A DNA stretch of 64,000 nucleotides from Mytilisepta virgata (GCA_028015205.1 CM051516.1:54936230-55000229), one strand, 5' to 3'; positions 12,722 to 25,377 are shown, counted from the stretch's first letter. The notes: generated by a model from the letters alone, not told the origin. Translations and numbers: made by a program.

Positions 12722-14489
12722 AATATGAACCCTGCTTGTATTAGACCGACATGTTGTCAAACGTGTCCTATAAGAAGAGGACCCTTTCTTGGGAAATTTG
12801 GGCAGTACTTTTGCCTTGACCCTCGTATTAGACGATGGCAAATCATATCAAAGATCTGGCAAAGGCTGGACTAGAGTTTTATTCTAAAACACAGAAAACC
12901 TTGTCAGCATCAAGTCTTCCATTCCTCAAAACAAATAAGTTTAATCACCCAAAACATGAAAATAATTGTTATAAATACAAACGTTTTTTGCACCTGGAAG
13001 TTAGGTTAAGACAGTAACAAACAAAGTAAAGTTCGGTATAACTACACTTCCGATTTCACGTTAGATAACAAGGATGAAATTTAAATTAATATAACAAAAT
13101 TAAACATAATCTATTTCACAATTCCTTTTATTTAAAAATGAATTGACATTGTTCATATACGAAGACGAAAGAAACAAATCAAACAATTATTCATTAGGTT
13201 CCATTCTGAATCCGAATTACGACCATGTGTTGCCCACATGGGAAAACATGGGGGGTTGTTTGAAGTAATGTTGTTTTTTTTTTATTTAAAATGGCAATTT
13301 TCATAAATATTGATGATGAATTCATGAAAAACAAATGAAGTAACAACTCAGAAAGTACGAGCTTTAATATTGTCTTGTTATATTTACCATTCATTAAACA
13401 AATCACTCTACTGGAACTCAACAACAATCATATTTTTTCAAATTTAGTAAATGTGTTTTTAGTGACAAAAAAATAGAGAAATTATGGAATATCTTTAAAT
13501 TTACCGATCTAACGTTTTAGATTTGCTAAGATTTCTTCTCCTTGGTGAGTGGCCTGTCCTATAAGACGAATTGAAAATTGAAATTTGGTACCAAAAATAA
13601 TAAGCGACTAGAAACGGTAATTTGATGTCTTTGGTTTGACCTGACCAAGATACCTGCAATCTTCTGTACTTGAGACGAGCACGCTACCTGGAGATCACCG
13701 AGGGGTAATTACACTGAAAACTAATTTCAAAACAATCAAAAGACATCAAACATAGAGCACTGCAAACAACAATTGAATAAAAACATCTTTTAGTAGAAAC
13801 TACACATTCCCGGTGCTTGTCACCATATTATTTAAGACTTCTGGTCGGTTCTTTGACTCTTTTTGTCGCTAATTAGTGAGATGTTTGGGCCAAATTTTGA
13901 AAATTTCTGTTTGATAACAAAACCTTTGGAAGTGTTGACATTTCCATGTTTCAAACTATAAAAATATTAAATTTATATGAAATAAGTTTTTTTTCTATCC
14001 CACATTAGTCTCCTAATGTCTATATATTTGAATAGTGGGATAAAGTGAAGAATAAGAACTAGATATATAACTCCTGTGATAATTTGGATCTCAGCCCAGC
14101 TAAATAGGGGTCATTTTACACAATGGAGCAACCAGAGCAATTCATACCTCGACTTTATGACCATGGGTTTGGTTTTAAACTATAATGATGTAACCTATAT
14201 CTTTCGCTCACATTTAGTTGGAGGGCTGTTTTCCGTATAAATAGGAATGTTTGTTTGAGTTTAGAGACACAGTATAGGTAATCCCTTTTTGGGTTCTGCG
14301 TTCGGGGACATAATTTTTTCTGACTTAACCATCGGACACAGAATTCCAAAATGTATTAACTTTAGAGAATTTGTTGTCTTACCAATTTAGTCATTATTTT
14401 TGGAGAATTGTTTGATTTCTGGGTTATAAAATTGTATTTTCATGTTTGTCTTCATCGTAACAATAAACTTGATTCAGTGTGGGGCGTAA
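12722..14489. other. Mostly unassigned, with two low-confidence candidate exons
   Basis: AT-rich. On the minus strand, 13687-13654 and 13558-13505 have AG acceptors and GT donors, and their phases are compatible with each other (phase 2 to 2). They would encode about 28 basic and Ser-rich residues. They could be upstream exons of the Ser/Gln-rich gene, but the link to 8664 (phase 1) is missing. Otherwise nothing recognised. Confidence 0.2.
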
Positions 14490-14546
14490 AAGGAGTGGGA
14501 AGGGAAACGACAGAATCCAAGTCACGATATCAGCACTTTAATATCA
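14490..14546 (+). repeat. Left copy of a 62-bp host duplication, interrupted by the giant element
   Basis: AAGGAGTGGGAAGGGAAACG begins a unit that ends at the left target duplication TTAATATCA (14538-14546). The unit resumes after 32489. A second complete copy lies at 32504-32565 in the same orientation, so the element sits in the first unit of a two-copy tandem duplication. Confidence 0.8.
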
Positions 14547-15646
14547 GATTGATTCTATTTCTCACCGATTCTAGGTAGGTCATTAATATTCATAAAAAAA
14601 TTAATGCACAAATCAATGTCGGAAAAAGAATGTTTTTTTCCGGATAATTTTAAGATACAAATATATATAATGATACTTATTTAGCTTATTTAGGGGTGTG
14701 GTGAGGGGAGTAACTCGGGGGGGGGGGGGGGGTGTTACACTTTAGGGATCGGGGGCCACTAGCTGGAATTTTGAAACCCATGCACCCTTTTCATATTTTG
14801 AATCTGAAAAATTAGATGCTATAATCTTATAATGTATTTTTTAATCCAAAAAGCATAATTTACGCTGAAAACTGTAGGATAGTATTGATATTTTATGTTT
14901 CTTTACAGCTGATCAAAGTTGGTTATTTAATCAAAATACACTTAAAATTATACATGTATGAATATATAAAGAAAATTAATATACTGTTAAAAAAAGGTTA
15001 CGCATATAGGTAAACTTCCCTAAACGTTTAATACAAACCTACACCATTTCAAAACCATATTACCAAGCCGTCCTTTAACCCATTTTCATGAAATAAAATC
15101 AGGTAAAAGAAAAGTAAATAAAGATGGTTTGATTAATGTTGAATTTTCTACCTATTTTTTTATTTTCTTGAAGAAAGAGGCCAGATTATTTATTTAATTT
15201 TTTCAAGGCCTTACAAAAACTGCAAGGCCTCCCCTCAGAATCAAATGGTCGTCCTCTTTGTATGCAATTTCCAAAGATATCTAGTACGTTATTCTTTATT
15301 CCTCTTATTCCAGACATTTTGTTAAAAGGGCTGGTAAAGGAAGACCCCGGAACTCACCACTTCAAAAGTATTCCCCTATATAGTCAAACAAAAATTCAAT
15401 TTATGAAGATGGTAGGGTTACAAATACTAGTACACAGTGTACTGGTAAACTTGTTATGTACTATAAAGACGTCCCCCCCCATTACACACAAACTCACTTA
15501 GAGTTATGATCATTTATAGACGTAATAATATTCAGAATCGAATGGTATTTATTTTTTGAATAAGTTTAACAACACGTATATTCTTTTTTTAATCTTTACA
15601 CCCCCTCCAAAAAACGAATGCAAAAGTAAAATTATAAGACTTTTAT

Positions 15647-15651
<5 letters not shown>

Positions 15652-15713
<62 letters not shown>
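15652..15713. repeat. (TA)n microsatellite
   Basis: About 31 uninterrupted TA units inside the left arm. The right-arm equivalent (about 31374-31400) has about 13 units, so this locus has changed by slippage since the arms were last identical. Confidence 0.95.
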
Positions 15714-15715
<2 letters not shown>

Positions 15716-16726
15716 TATTTAATTCGGCAATAGTTTTAAAAGAAAGTTATATAGGAAAATAGTTTAGTGCGGACTCCCGGGTCGCAAATATCCTGCAGAA
15801 GAGCTAAGCTTGTTGTAAAAGATGAATTTGGGTCTCGGGTTTCTGGTTTCGGGTTCGTTAGCTTAAGGTGTGTACCAGAGGTGTCTGAATCGTCCTCAGG
15901 GCATGGTTGTCAGATACCAAATGCCCGATTGGGAAAATAGTGGGCCAACGTGTGAAAATTAAATTTTCATTTGTATCCCACCCATCTCCATATTTCTCAT
16001 CATCATTTCATATTCATTTTATAATTCTTTTCATGTTTGTAGTTCTTTTTTGCTTAATCGTAAAACACCAACTCACTCATAAATTAATTGTTAAATAGTA
16101 ATTCAGTATGATATGAGCACTTTCAACATGGGTAAGCCCTCAATATTGTGCATTCCAAGCATGCTGAAAATTCCATTAGTCAATTTAAGTTTATGGTATG
16201 TAAAAATATTTTATTGGCGATGTGCATTGTATTTATATACCAAACCATATATTTATTAGTTTCTAGTTCTTGCTTTTCTTTTTGGGAATGTTGAAGCAAG
16301 CTATAACTTTTTAATCCGAATTCACTGAGTTTTGAAGTAAATAACCAGTGCAAGTTTTGTTGTAAAGTATAGTTAAGTTCTATGTTATTTAAAGTGTTAC
16401 TTGTTTGTGTATTTGAGCTGTGTAATCATAAATGTTTTTAAGTTTTATCCTTTTTTTCTATGTTAAGATTCATCAACATTTCTTAGGGTTTTTTTCTAAT
16501 CTCCGGAACAATTAAGATTTAATCATATTAAAATGGCTTTAATTCAAAAACATTAATCAAACATAGAACGAAACTAACCAACCTAATTAGTTAAAAACTA
16601 ATAAATAACAATTTATTAAATATAAATACTGTAACAATAAAAATCATGTGATAAAAATTGAAAAAAAAGATATTAATAACTTCATAAAAACGTTCAACTG
16701 TGTAGGTACACTCCAACTGAATTGTC

Positions 16727-19230
16727 ACTTAGTCACTATACAAGTTCTATAACTCATCACTGACTGTAGGTAGGCACACTACAACTCTCTCTATTAAATC
16801 ACTATACAAGTTCTTTAACTCATCGCTGACTCTAGGTAGCACACAACAACTCTCTCTTAGGTCACTATACAAGTTCTATAACCCATCACTGACTGAAGGT
16901 AGGTGCACTTCAACTCTCTCTTAGGTCACTATACCAGTTATATAACACATCACTGACTGTAGGTAGGTACACTACAACGCTTTCTAAGTCAATATACAAG
17001 TTCTATAACTCATCACTGACTGTAGGTACGTACACTACAACTCCCTCTAAGTCACTATACAAGGTCTATAACACATCACTGACTGTAGGTAGGTGAACTA
17101 CAACTCTCTCTTAGGTCACTATACAAGTTCTATAACTCATCACTGACTGTAAGTAGATACACTACAACTCCCTCTAAATCACTATACAAGGTCTATAACA
17201 CATCACAAATTGTAGGTAGGCACACTTCAACTCTCTCTTAGTCACTATACAAGTTCTATAACTCATCACTGACTGTAGGTAGGTACACTACAACGCCCTC
17301 CTTAGTCACTATACAAGTTGTATAACTCATCACTAACTGTAGGTAGGTACACTACAAATCTCTCTAAGTCACTATACAAGTTCTATAACTCATCACTGAC
17401 TGTAGGTAGGTACACTACAACGCTCTCTTTAGTCACTATATAAGTTCTATAACCCATCACTGACTGTAGGTAGGTACAGCACAACTCCCTCTAAGTCACT
17501 ATACAAGTTTTATAACCCATCACTGACTGAAGGTAGGTGCACTTCAACTCTCTCTTAGGTCACTATACCAGTTATATAACACATCACTAACTGTAGGTAG
17601 GTACACTACAACGCTTTCTAAGTCAATATACAAGTTCTATAACTCATCACTGACTGTAGGTAGGTGAACTACAACTCTCTCTTAGGTCACTATACAAGTT
17701 CTATAACTCATCACTGACTGTAGGTAGATACACTACAACGCTCTCTTTAGTCACTTTACAAGTTCTATAACTCATCACTGACTGTAGGTAGGTACACTAC
17801 AAATCTCTCTAAGTCACTATACAAGTTCTATAACTCATCACTGACTGTAAGTAGATACACTACAACTCTCTCTTAGGTCACTATACAAGTTTACAACTCA
17901 TCACTGACTGTAGGTAGGTACACTACAACTCTCTCTAAGTCACTATACAAGTTCTATTACTCATCACTGACTGTAGGTAGGTGAACTACAACTCTCTCTT
18001 AGGTCACTATACAAGTTTACAACTCATCACTGACTGTAGGTAGGTACACTACAACTCTCTCTAAGTCACTATACAAGTTCTATTACTCATCACTGACTGT
18101 AGGTAGGTACAGCACAACTCTCTCTTTAGTCACCATACAAGTTCTATAACACATCACTGACTGTAGGTAGGTACACTACAACTCTCTCTTCGGTCACTTT
18201 ACAAGTATACAACTCATCACAGACTGTAGGTAGGTACACTAAAACTCTCTCTAAGTCAATATACAAGTTCTATAACTCATCACTGTCTGTAGGTAGGTAC
18301 AGCACAACTCTCTCTTTAGTCACCATACAAGTTCTATTACACATCACTGACTGTAGGTAGGTACACTACAACTCTCTCTGAGGTCACTATACAAGTTCTA
18401 TAACTCATCACTGACTGTAGATAGGTACACTACAACTCTGTCTTAGGTCACTATACAAGTTCTATAACACATCACTGACTGTAGGTAGGTACACTAAAGT
18501 TCTCTCTAAGTCACTATACAAGTTCTATGACCCATCACTGACTGTAGGTAGGTGCACTACAACTCTCTCTAAGTCACTATACAAGTTCTATAACTCATCA
18601 CTGACTGTAGGTAGGTACAGCACAACTCTCTCTTTAGTCACCATACAAGTTCTATTACACATCACTGACTGTAGGTAGGTACACTACAACTCTCTCTGAG
18701 GTCACTATACAAGTTCTATAACACATCACTAACTGTAGGTAGGCACACTATAACTCTCTATAAGTCACTATACAAGTTTTATAACCCATCACTGACTGTA
18801 GGTAGGTACAGCACAACTCCCTCTAAGTCACTATACAAGTTTTATAACCCATCACTGACTGAAGGTAGGTGCACTTGAACTCTCTCTTAGGTCACTATAC
18901 CAGTTATATAACACATCACTGACTGTAGGTAGGTACACTACAACGCTTTCTAAGTCAATATACAAGTTCTATAACTCATCACTGACTGTAGGTAGGTGAA
19001 CTACAACTCTCTCTTAGGTCACTATACAAGTTTACAACTCATTAATGACTGTAGGTAGGTACACTACACATCTCTCTGAGGTCACTATACAAGTTCTATA
19101 ACTCATCACTGACTGTAGGTAGATACACTACAACGCTCTCTTTAGTCACTATAAAAGTTCTATGACTCATCACTAACTGTAGGTAAGTACACTACAACTC
19201 TCTCTCTTAGGTCACTATACAAGTTTAAAA
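16727..19230 (+). repeat. Minisatellite of the left arm, about 63-bp period, about 40 copies
   Basis: The unit reads GTCACTATACAAGTTCTATA, then ACTCATCACTGACTGTAGGT, then AGGTACACTACAACTCTCTC, then TAA. Variants include a shorter AAGTTTACAACTCATC form and higher-order blocks of several units. It faces its inverted counterpart at 28219-30370, so the inner arms can pair in any register. Confidence 0.93.
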
Positions 19231-19532
19231 CCTTAATTATCAAGGAAACTTTATTCCAAAAATACTTCTCATGTCAGGTTATTTCCTATAGGAAATATAC
19301 ATGATTTCGTTTTTTTTCGTTACACTTTGTTTTCGTTTCGTTTCTTTTCGTTACACTTTGTTTTCGTTTTGTGTCTTTTCGTTTCTTTTCGTTTCGTGGT
19401 TTACATGTACCCTGTATTCTCTAGCATAACAGACCAAAATTTATTTCTACATATTGACTTTTATTACAGATATTAACTAGGAAAGCATGCACGAGAAACA
19501 TTTCTCATCAGTTTTGATTATCTTTTCAATAT

Positions 19533-20118
19533 GTGCCAGCCGCTGCAATGCAGAGCGGGGGATCGATAAAAATGTTGATGTCCGTTCCTCCGTCTGTCCA
19601 CCCGTCACTCTTTGTAAGCTCTAGCTCTCACGTGTACATTTCCCGCCAGATTTTCATGAAATTTATATCAAAGGTTTATACCAGTTTCTCTAGGACGAGT
19701 CGAAAAGCAGAACCAACGGATTTTTTTTTAGAGCTATTGCCCTTGAACAGTAAAAGTATGGTAAATTGTATTTGTAAGCGCTTTCGTGTCTACATGTCTT
19801 AATAGATTTTAACGAAATTCATGTCAAAGATTAAGATTAGAAGTTTCTTGGACGAGTCCGAAAGACGAGCACCGAAGGATTATTTTTCTAAGAGTTACTC
19901 GTCTTTGAATAGTATAAATATGGGAAATTGACTCTGTAAGCGCTCTCATGTCTAAATTTCTTAATAGATTTTAATGAAATTCATGTTAAAGGTTTCGATT
20001 TAAATTCCCTTTGAGGAGTTTGAAAGACAGCACCGACGGATAAAAGTTATTCCTCTTTGAATATTAAAAAAATGGGAAATTGACTTTGTAAGCATTCTTA
20101 TGTTTACGTTTCTGAAAA
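19533..20118 (+). repeat. Degenerate tandem repeat (about 150-180 bp), left of the Helitron
   Basis: TTTTAATGAAATTCATGT, GACGAGTCCGAAAG and TAAGCGCTCTC-type motifs recur, for example near 19650, 19805 and 19965. The array resumes immediately after the Helitron at 21445 with TTTTAATGAAATTTATGTC. It resembles a dispersed bivalve repeat. Open frames here are chance. Confidence 0.65.
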
Positions 20119-21444
20119 TCTATAATACTAAATTTACGAATTAGCCGAATAGGCGGCAAAACGCGTGGTTCAAAATAAACGATGTATGGTTCAGATTATA
20201 AATGTTATTATCGGATTTGACAATCTGCATTTATAAATTTAAACTGCAGTTTTGTTTATGTGCAAATGGAATTTGTATCCACTTATTCGATATGAATTCT
20301 CCCAACATATCCCTAAGAAGGTTCTCGAATTCATACTTTTAACACGTTGATTTAAATAAACAAGTATGCACATATTTTAAATATTTTTGTTTGAAATTAT
20401 GGAAGAAGAATAAAACAAATTAAAAAAATTCTCCTTCGAGTGGGATGTTTCCGCTTCATGTATTCAGGATTGTTTTTCTACAATAACGCAATTTCTCCTA
20501 ACTGTAAAGGTTATGAACTTTGAAGATTATGAAGAAGTAAGGTAAAGTTCAGAGAAATTCCTAACTTAGTTGTTTTTTGGATTGCTCGGATGTTTACCTT
20601 GCACAAAGTGATAATACCAACCGTTATCTATTTTTACATTCCCTAGATAAAAATATTTTTTAACAAATGGTCATCTTTAGTATTAATGACGAAATTTATC
20701 TCGGACATCTTTATAAACGTGGACAGCACACGCAGCCACACACTAAAAATGCTTTTATCGTCTGATTATTGGATATATTTGTGAAATTAATCCTCGCTTG
20801 CCCTGTCCATGACGACAATGAAACAATTGGAACAATTATTTTCCAAAAATATGCTCTACCTTACTCACGGCATCTTTTGAAAAATTCATCCGTCTCTAAG
20901 GAAATGTTCACATCTACAATTTCATTTTCATATTTATTCTGAAGGAAAAAGGTAATGCATTATGAAATGTGTATTTAATGAAAGCTTTTCATCAAGTTCC
21001 AGTTCAGAATTAATTGTAACAATAAAAATATTGACAATTTATCAGTGTGGTTGTGTTTTCGTCATAGATTTTGACTTTGAGGGAACCTTAAGGTTCATTT
21101 TGGTAATTCTAAGTGGCACACAGTCTACTTCATCAGTGGATACATCTTCGGTAGTAACGAACAGCCATATGAAAATTGGGTCACGTTGACCTAAATTTCA
21201 CGCTTCATTGACTTTGGTTAAAGTTTGCATTAACATCCATTGCTGGAATACTACAGTATATATAGACATGAAACTATCAGTTGATACCACCTACTTGACA
21301 GGAAGGTTTATAGGAAGCCTGCCACAACATCCATACTGAGTTCCTGTTCCATGAATGACATGGCCGTAATAACTTTTTAAAGTCAATATGGCCACCAAAA
21401 AAAAAATGCTTATTTTCCCGCGCTCGCGCGGGTTCAATTTCTAG
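20119..21444 (+). mobile_element. Non-autonomous Helitron, 1326 bp
   Basis: The 5' end is TCTATAATACTAAATTTACG and the 3' end is TTCAATTTCTAG. A perfect 7-bp stem hairpin (CCCGCGC-TC-GCGCGGG, 21417-21432) lies 8 nt before the terminal CTAG. The insertion lies exactly between a host A (20118) and T (21445). The flanks rejoin as a continuous copy of the surrounding repeat. TC start, hairpin, CTRR end and A/T target are the standard Helitron signature. No Rep/helicase is encoded. It is nested in the giant fold-back element. Confidence 0.8.
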
Positions 21445-21600
21445 TTTTAATGAAATTTATGTCTAAGGTTAATTATCAGCTAAAAAATCAGCCGAGGTGG
21501 ATTTATTTTTCTTAGAGTTATTCCCCTTGGAAAATTAAAATTAAGGAAAATAAACTTGTTTCACTTTTACATATCCCTACAGATTGTCATGAAAGTACTG
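21445..21600 (+). repeat. Degenerate tandem repeat, right of the Helitron
   Basis: Continuation of the array at 19533-20118: TTTTAATGAAATTTATGTC followed by AGAGTTATTCCCCTTGGAAA. Confidence 0.6.
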
Positions 21601-21609
21601 TGCCCCATG

Positions 21610-22100
21610 CATGAAAGTAATCAATTATGACGGCTTTGATCAATTGGATTTCAAGCTTAACAATTCCATATTTAATAAATATCCTGGCCTCTTTGACCTT
21701 TAATTTTTAAATGTACCTAGCAACCATAAAATAAAGTATCCAGGAGTTAAACAGCAATTGCTTGGAATTATCGAATTTCAAACATTGGAATTCCATCTTT
21801 AGTAGATATCCTGGAAGACTCTCAGACATTCAGTTTATAGGAAAAATAACTGGAATAATAGAATTTCAAACATTGAAATTCCATCTATTGTTAATATCCT
21901 GGAAGACTCCCAGGCCTTCAATTTATGTGAAAATGACCTAGTAACCATATTTTAAGTCTTTACGTGTGAAACAGCAAATGGAATTTCAAACACTGCAATT
22001 CCATCTTTGGTAAATATTTAAGAAGATTCTCAGACCTTCATATGTTGGGAAAAGTACCTAGTAACCGTATATTATTAAAGTAAAAAACTGTAAAATTTCA
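21610..22100 (+). repeat. Degenerate tandem repeat, about 130-bp period, 3-4 copies
   Basis: AATTTCAAACATTGGAATTC, CCATCTTTAGTAGATATCCTG and GGAAGACTCTCAGAC recur near 21775, 21860 and 21980, with AGTAACCATAT-type links. Non-coding, inside the giant element. Confidence 0.65.
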
Positions 22101-22384
22101 ATTCAATTCACTTGGTTAAAGTTTTGCGATGTGGTCTGTTTTCAGAAATATATGGTGATATTCCAATGATATTCCACCAATACACTCGTCCTATATAGCA
22201 CAACACAAGTCATCAACATCTGAGGCACAATGAGTATGAAAATTGGTAGGGTAAAACACCAGTGAGACATTATTACTAGGAACACTGTAGTCGTACATAA
22301 TGTAATTATCGATTTCATTGACTAGTTTACTACTGCAGTCAGATCAACAACATTTGAGGAACTGTGCTTCACATTGGAACTGTT

Positions 22385-23185
22385 TATGGCAAGCCGTTCT
22401 CGTCAAAACTATGTTTAAGCCATTTTTCGAAAAATTTAGAGAGTGAGATTTAAAAAAACACGCTGATATTAAAAATCTTAAAAAACACACACTAAGAATT
22501 ATGAATTACACACTGACACAGTCACTGACAATGAAAAATTACACACTGAGATTTCAAAATCAAACACCGAGAATTAAAAAATACACACTGAGATTTCAAA
22601 AACAGATACTGAGATTGAAATTACACAATAAGATTTCAAAAACACACACTGAGAATTAAAAATTACACACTGAGATTTGTGCGCAGTTTTTATGCGCACA
22701 TATCTAATTAGCATACTTAATCTGAATCTATTACAAGCTTGAAACAACTAGGGGACAGGAATGTAGGACGCTTCGGCCAATTTTTTTTATCAATTGTATA
22801 ATGGCATGAATGGGTCACCTAGGATATGTCGGACAATTTTTAAGCTTGTGTATGTTTAAGCAAAAGAAGCCCTAAAAATATGAGAAATATTTTAATATAT
22901 AAAAATCTATTCAAAAATGTTAAAAAATAGATTCCGATTAAATATGCTGATTAGATATGCGCGCATAAATCTCAGTGTGTAATTCTTAATTCTCATTGTG
23001 TGTTTTGGAAATCTCGGTGTGTAATTTCAATCTCAGTGCGTCTTTTTGAAATTTCAGTGTGTAATTGTTAATTCTCAGTTTGTGTTTTTAAGTTTTTTAA
23101 TCTCAGTGTGATTTTTTTAAATCTCAGAGTGTAAATTTTTCTAAAAATAGCTTAAACATAGTTTTGACGAGGACTGCTTGCCATA
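22385..23185. mobile_element. Fold-back element with TATGGCAAGCC termini, 801 bp
   Basis: Ends TATGGCAAGCCGTTCTCGTC and its near-exact inverse are flanked by a 6-bp duplication ACTGTT (22379-22384, 23186-23191). Each arm of about 300 bp holds imperfect tandem copies of ACACACTGAGATTTCAAAA with a period of about 35-40 bp. The centre (about 22690-22950) is unique and non-coding. The first 14 bases of the terminus match the element at 36864-37380, which also has a 6-bp duplication. Nested in the giant element. Confidence 0.8.
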
Positions 23186-23191
23186 ACTGTT

Positions 23192-23763
23192 CAGTGACTT
23201 TTAAGTTGTGCATATGGCATTAATTTTTTGAGTCACTGTATCCTACAATCCAAGGATGCAAGCTGCATTAAAGAAACGCCGACGTAAGAACTGCAAAAAA
23301 GTGTTACTGAAAATTTGATTAATTCCTATTTCAATGACTTTTAAAGCTTTACACAAGTTATGGCTCTATTTAGATGCAAATTCAAAAAACACACTTTTCC
23401 TTAATTTCATAGTACCACACTTAGACCCCTTCCATATTTTTTGGTTTATTACCTTAATTTTCTTAAAGATTGGTTGTATACCGATATAGGTAAATTTGAA
23501 ATAAAGTGTTCGGAATTTTTGACTTTGCCTAGAATCCAAATTGAGGTCCATGTGGGTTTAGGTCTTATTTTAACTATAGTTTTGGTCTTAGTTTATTTCT
23601 ATATTAAATAGCTGTATATTTTACGTGGATTTTTGATTTTGGAGTCTTAACGAGAGGCCAAATTATTTCAGGCATTTCCCTTTAATCATTCCTGTGAGGT
23701 TTGTTACCTCCTACAAATTATATTTAGCTAATTCTGGAGGTCAGTATTTGTTTTAATGTTTTG
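23192..23763. other. No recognised feature
   Basis: AT-rich filler inside the giant element between the 801-bp fold-back and the 42-bp minisatellite. No coding or repeat signal that I can support. Confidence 0.35.
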
Positions 23764-24660
23764 AAGTGGGAAGGGACTTAAAGTACCACAAAGGTGGTCA
23801 AATTCTATATATAGTGTAAAGTACCCACACAGGGGTCACATTCTATAGTGTTGGGACATAAATTACCACAAAGGGGTCGCATTCTATAGTGCTGGGACTT
23901 AAAGTACCACAAACGGGGTCACATGCTATAGTGTTGGGACTTAAAGTACCACAAAGGGGGTCACATGCTATAGTGTTGGTACTTAAAGTACCACAAAGGG
24001 GGTCACATGCTATAGTGTTGGGACTTAAATTACATCAACGGGGGTCAGATGCTATAGTGTTGGGACTTAAAGTACCACAAAGGGGGTCATATGCTATAGT
24101 GTTGGAACTTAAAGTACCACAAAGGGGTCACATGCTATAGTGTTGGGACTTAAAGTACCACAAAGGGGGTCACATGCTATAGTGTTTGGACTTAAAGTAC
24201 CACAAAGGGGGTCACATGCTATAGTGTTGGGACTTAAAGTACCACAAAGGGGGTCACATGCTATAGTGTTGGGACTTAAAGTACCTCAAAGGGGGTCACA
24301 TGCTATAGTGTGGGACTTCAAATACCACAAAGAGGGTCACATGCTATAGTGTTGTGACTTAAAGTACCACAGAGGGGGTCACATACTATATTGTTGGGAC
24401 TTAAAGTACCACAAAGGGGGTGACATGCTATAGTGTTGGGACTTAAAGTACCTCAAAGGGGGTGACATGCTATAGTGTTGGGACTTAAAGTACCACAAAG
24501 GGGGTCACATGCTATAGTGTTGGGACTTAAAGTACAACAAAGTGGGTCACATGATATAGTGTTGGGACTTAAAGTACAACAAAGGGGGTCACATGCTATA
24601 GTGTTGGGACTTAAAGTACAACAAAGGGGGTCACATGCTATAGTGTTGGGACCTAAAGTA
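23764..24660 (+). repeat. Minisatellite, 42-bp period, about 21 copies
   Basis: Unit: GTTGGGACTTAAAGTACCAC, AAAGGGGGTCACATGCTATA, GT. The period is a multiple of three, so both strands keep repetitive open frames of 60-80 residues (for example LGLKVPQRGSHAIV units). These are artefacts of periodicity, not proteins. The left edge is more diverged. Confidence 0.93.
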
Positions 24661-24808
24661 ATACACCGTATTGGTAAGATAATGTGAGACAATGCATGGA
24701 TATTTGGATACTAAATCCAGAATATTTAGAGAGTTGGGTAATTTTATCGATTTTTGAGGTAGAAGGGGTCAAAGAGACAGAAATGTCCTTGATATGTGCA
24801 CCCTTTTT

Positions 24809-25377
24809 AGCTCACCTGACCAAAGGGGTGGGAGGATTTTTTACAAACTTTCCTCATTTCGTCCTGATCGGGTAACAAACATGGCCGCCATGAAAAATTC
24901 TTGTTTCTCATTGGTTGATTTAAAAAAACATTTTTCTGTGGAACTGCTTCAGCCCTCTGAGCCTCTAGTTTTTTTAAACTACTGAGCCAATTGGAACCAA
25001 ACTTAGCAGCAATGATCTTTAGATGGTCCTCTTTCAGATCTATAGCCGCTGACCTGGCCTGTCAATCAACATGGCCACCAAAGCTGAACGTAAAGCTGAA
25101 CTTAGTTTAATATAGGACCCTAAGGGAAAATTTAATTTGCAGATCATCATACCTTAAACTTGGCTATTTGGAACCAGCCAATGACAAAAATGGTCCTCTT
25201 TTAGAAATGTGTTTGATAACCTTGAATGTCAACTAAGATTGCCACATCATAACTTTGTTTAACATTGTACCTGATGGGAAAACAAGCCAAGCTAACTGCT
25301 TCACTTAAATTTTCAGTCCTGCTGAACGTGGAAAAGTTAAATCCAAGTGAGCGATACAGGCTCTTGAGAGCCTCTAG
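24809..25377. repeat. Dispersed repeat with AGCTCACC...CTCTAG ends, short copy
   Basis: Begins AGCTCACCTGACC and ends GAGCCTCTAG. Internal text such as AACATGGCC, CCAATTGGAACCAAACTTAG and GGTCCTCTTTCAGA also occurs at 33238-34581 (opposite orientation) and 54367-55903 (same orientation). This copy is about 570 bp against about 1.3-1.5 kb for the others. Confidence 0.65.

Larger units (their letters stand above)
14547..19230 (+). repeat. Left inverted arm of the giant element
   Basis: 14547-16726 is unique sequence repeated in reverse at 30370-32489, with only small differences by eye. A (TA)n tract is about 62 bp here and about 26 bp on the right. A G run near 14718-14732 is longer than its partner, and an AGCTTATT segment is present only here. 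16727-19230 is the minisatellite. Small open frames (for example 15907-16098) exist identically in both arms and are not supported as genes. Confidence 0.9.

Noticed and set aside
15907..16098. 63-residue open frame MSDTKCPIGKIVGQ..., also at 30992-31183 on the minus strand
   Set aside because: Its presence in both arms is explained by arm identity. It has no recognisable domain, splice structure or codon signal.
16727..19230. CRISPR-like or satellite centromere array
   Set aside because: No spacers. The array is part of an inverted arm with its mirror at 28219-30370, so it belongs to the fold-back element.
23764..24660. Possible CRISPR array or repeat-protein gene
   Set aside because: The units are contiguous 42-mers with no variable spacers, in a eukaryotic context. 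The open frames follow from the 3-fold period.
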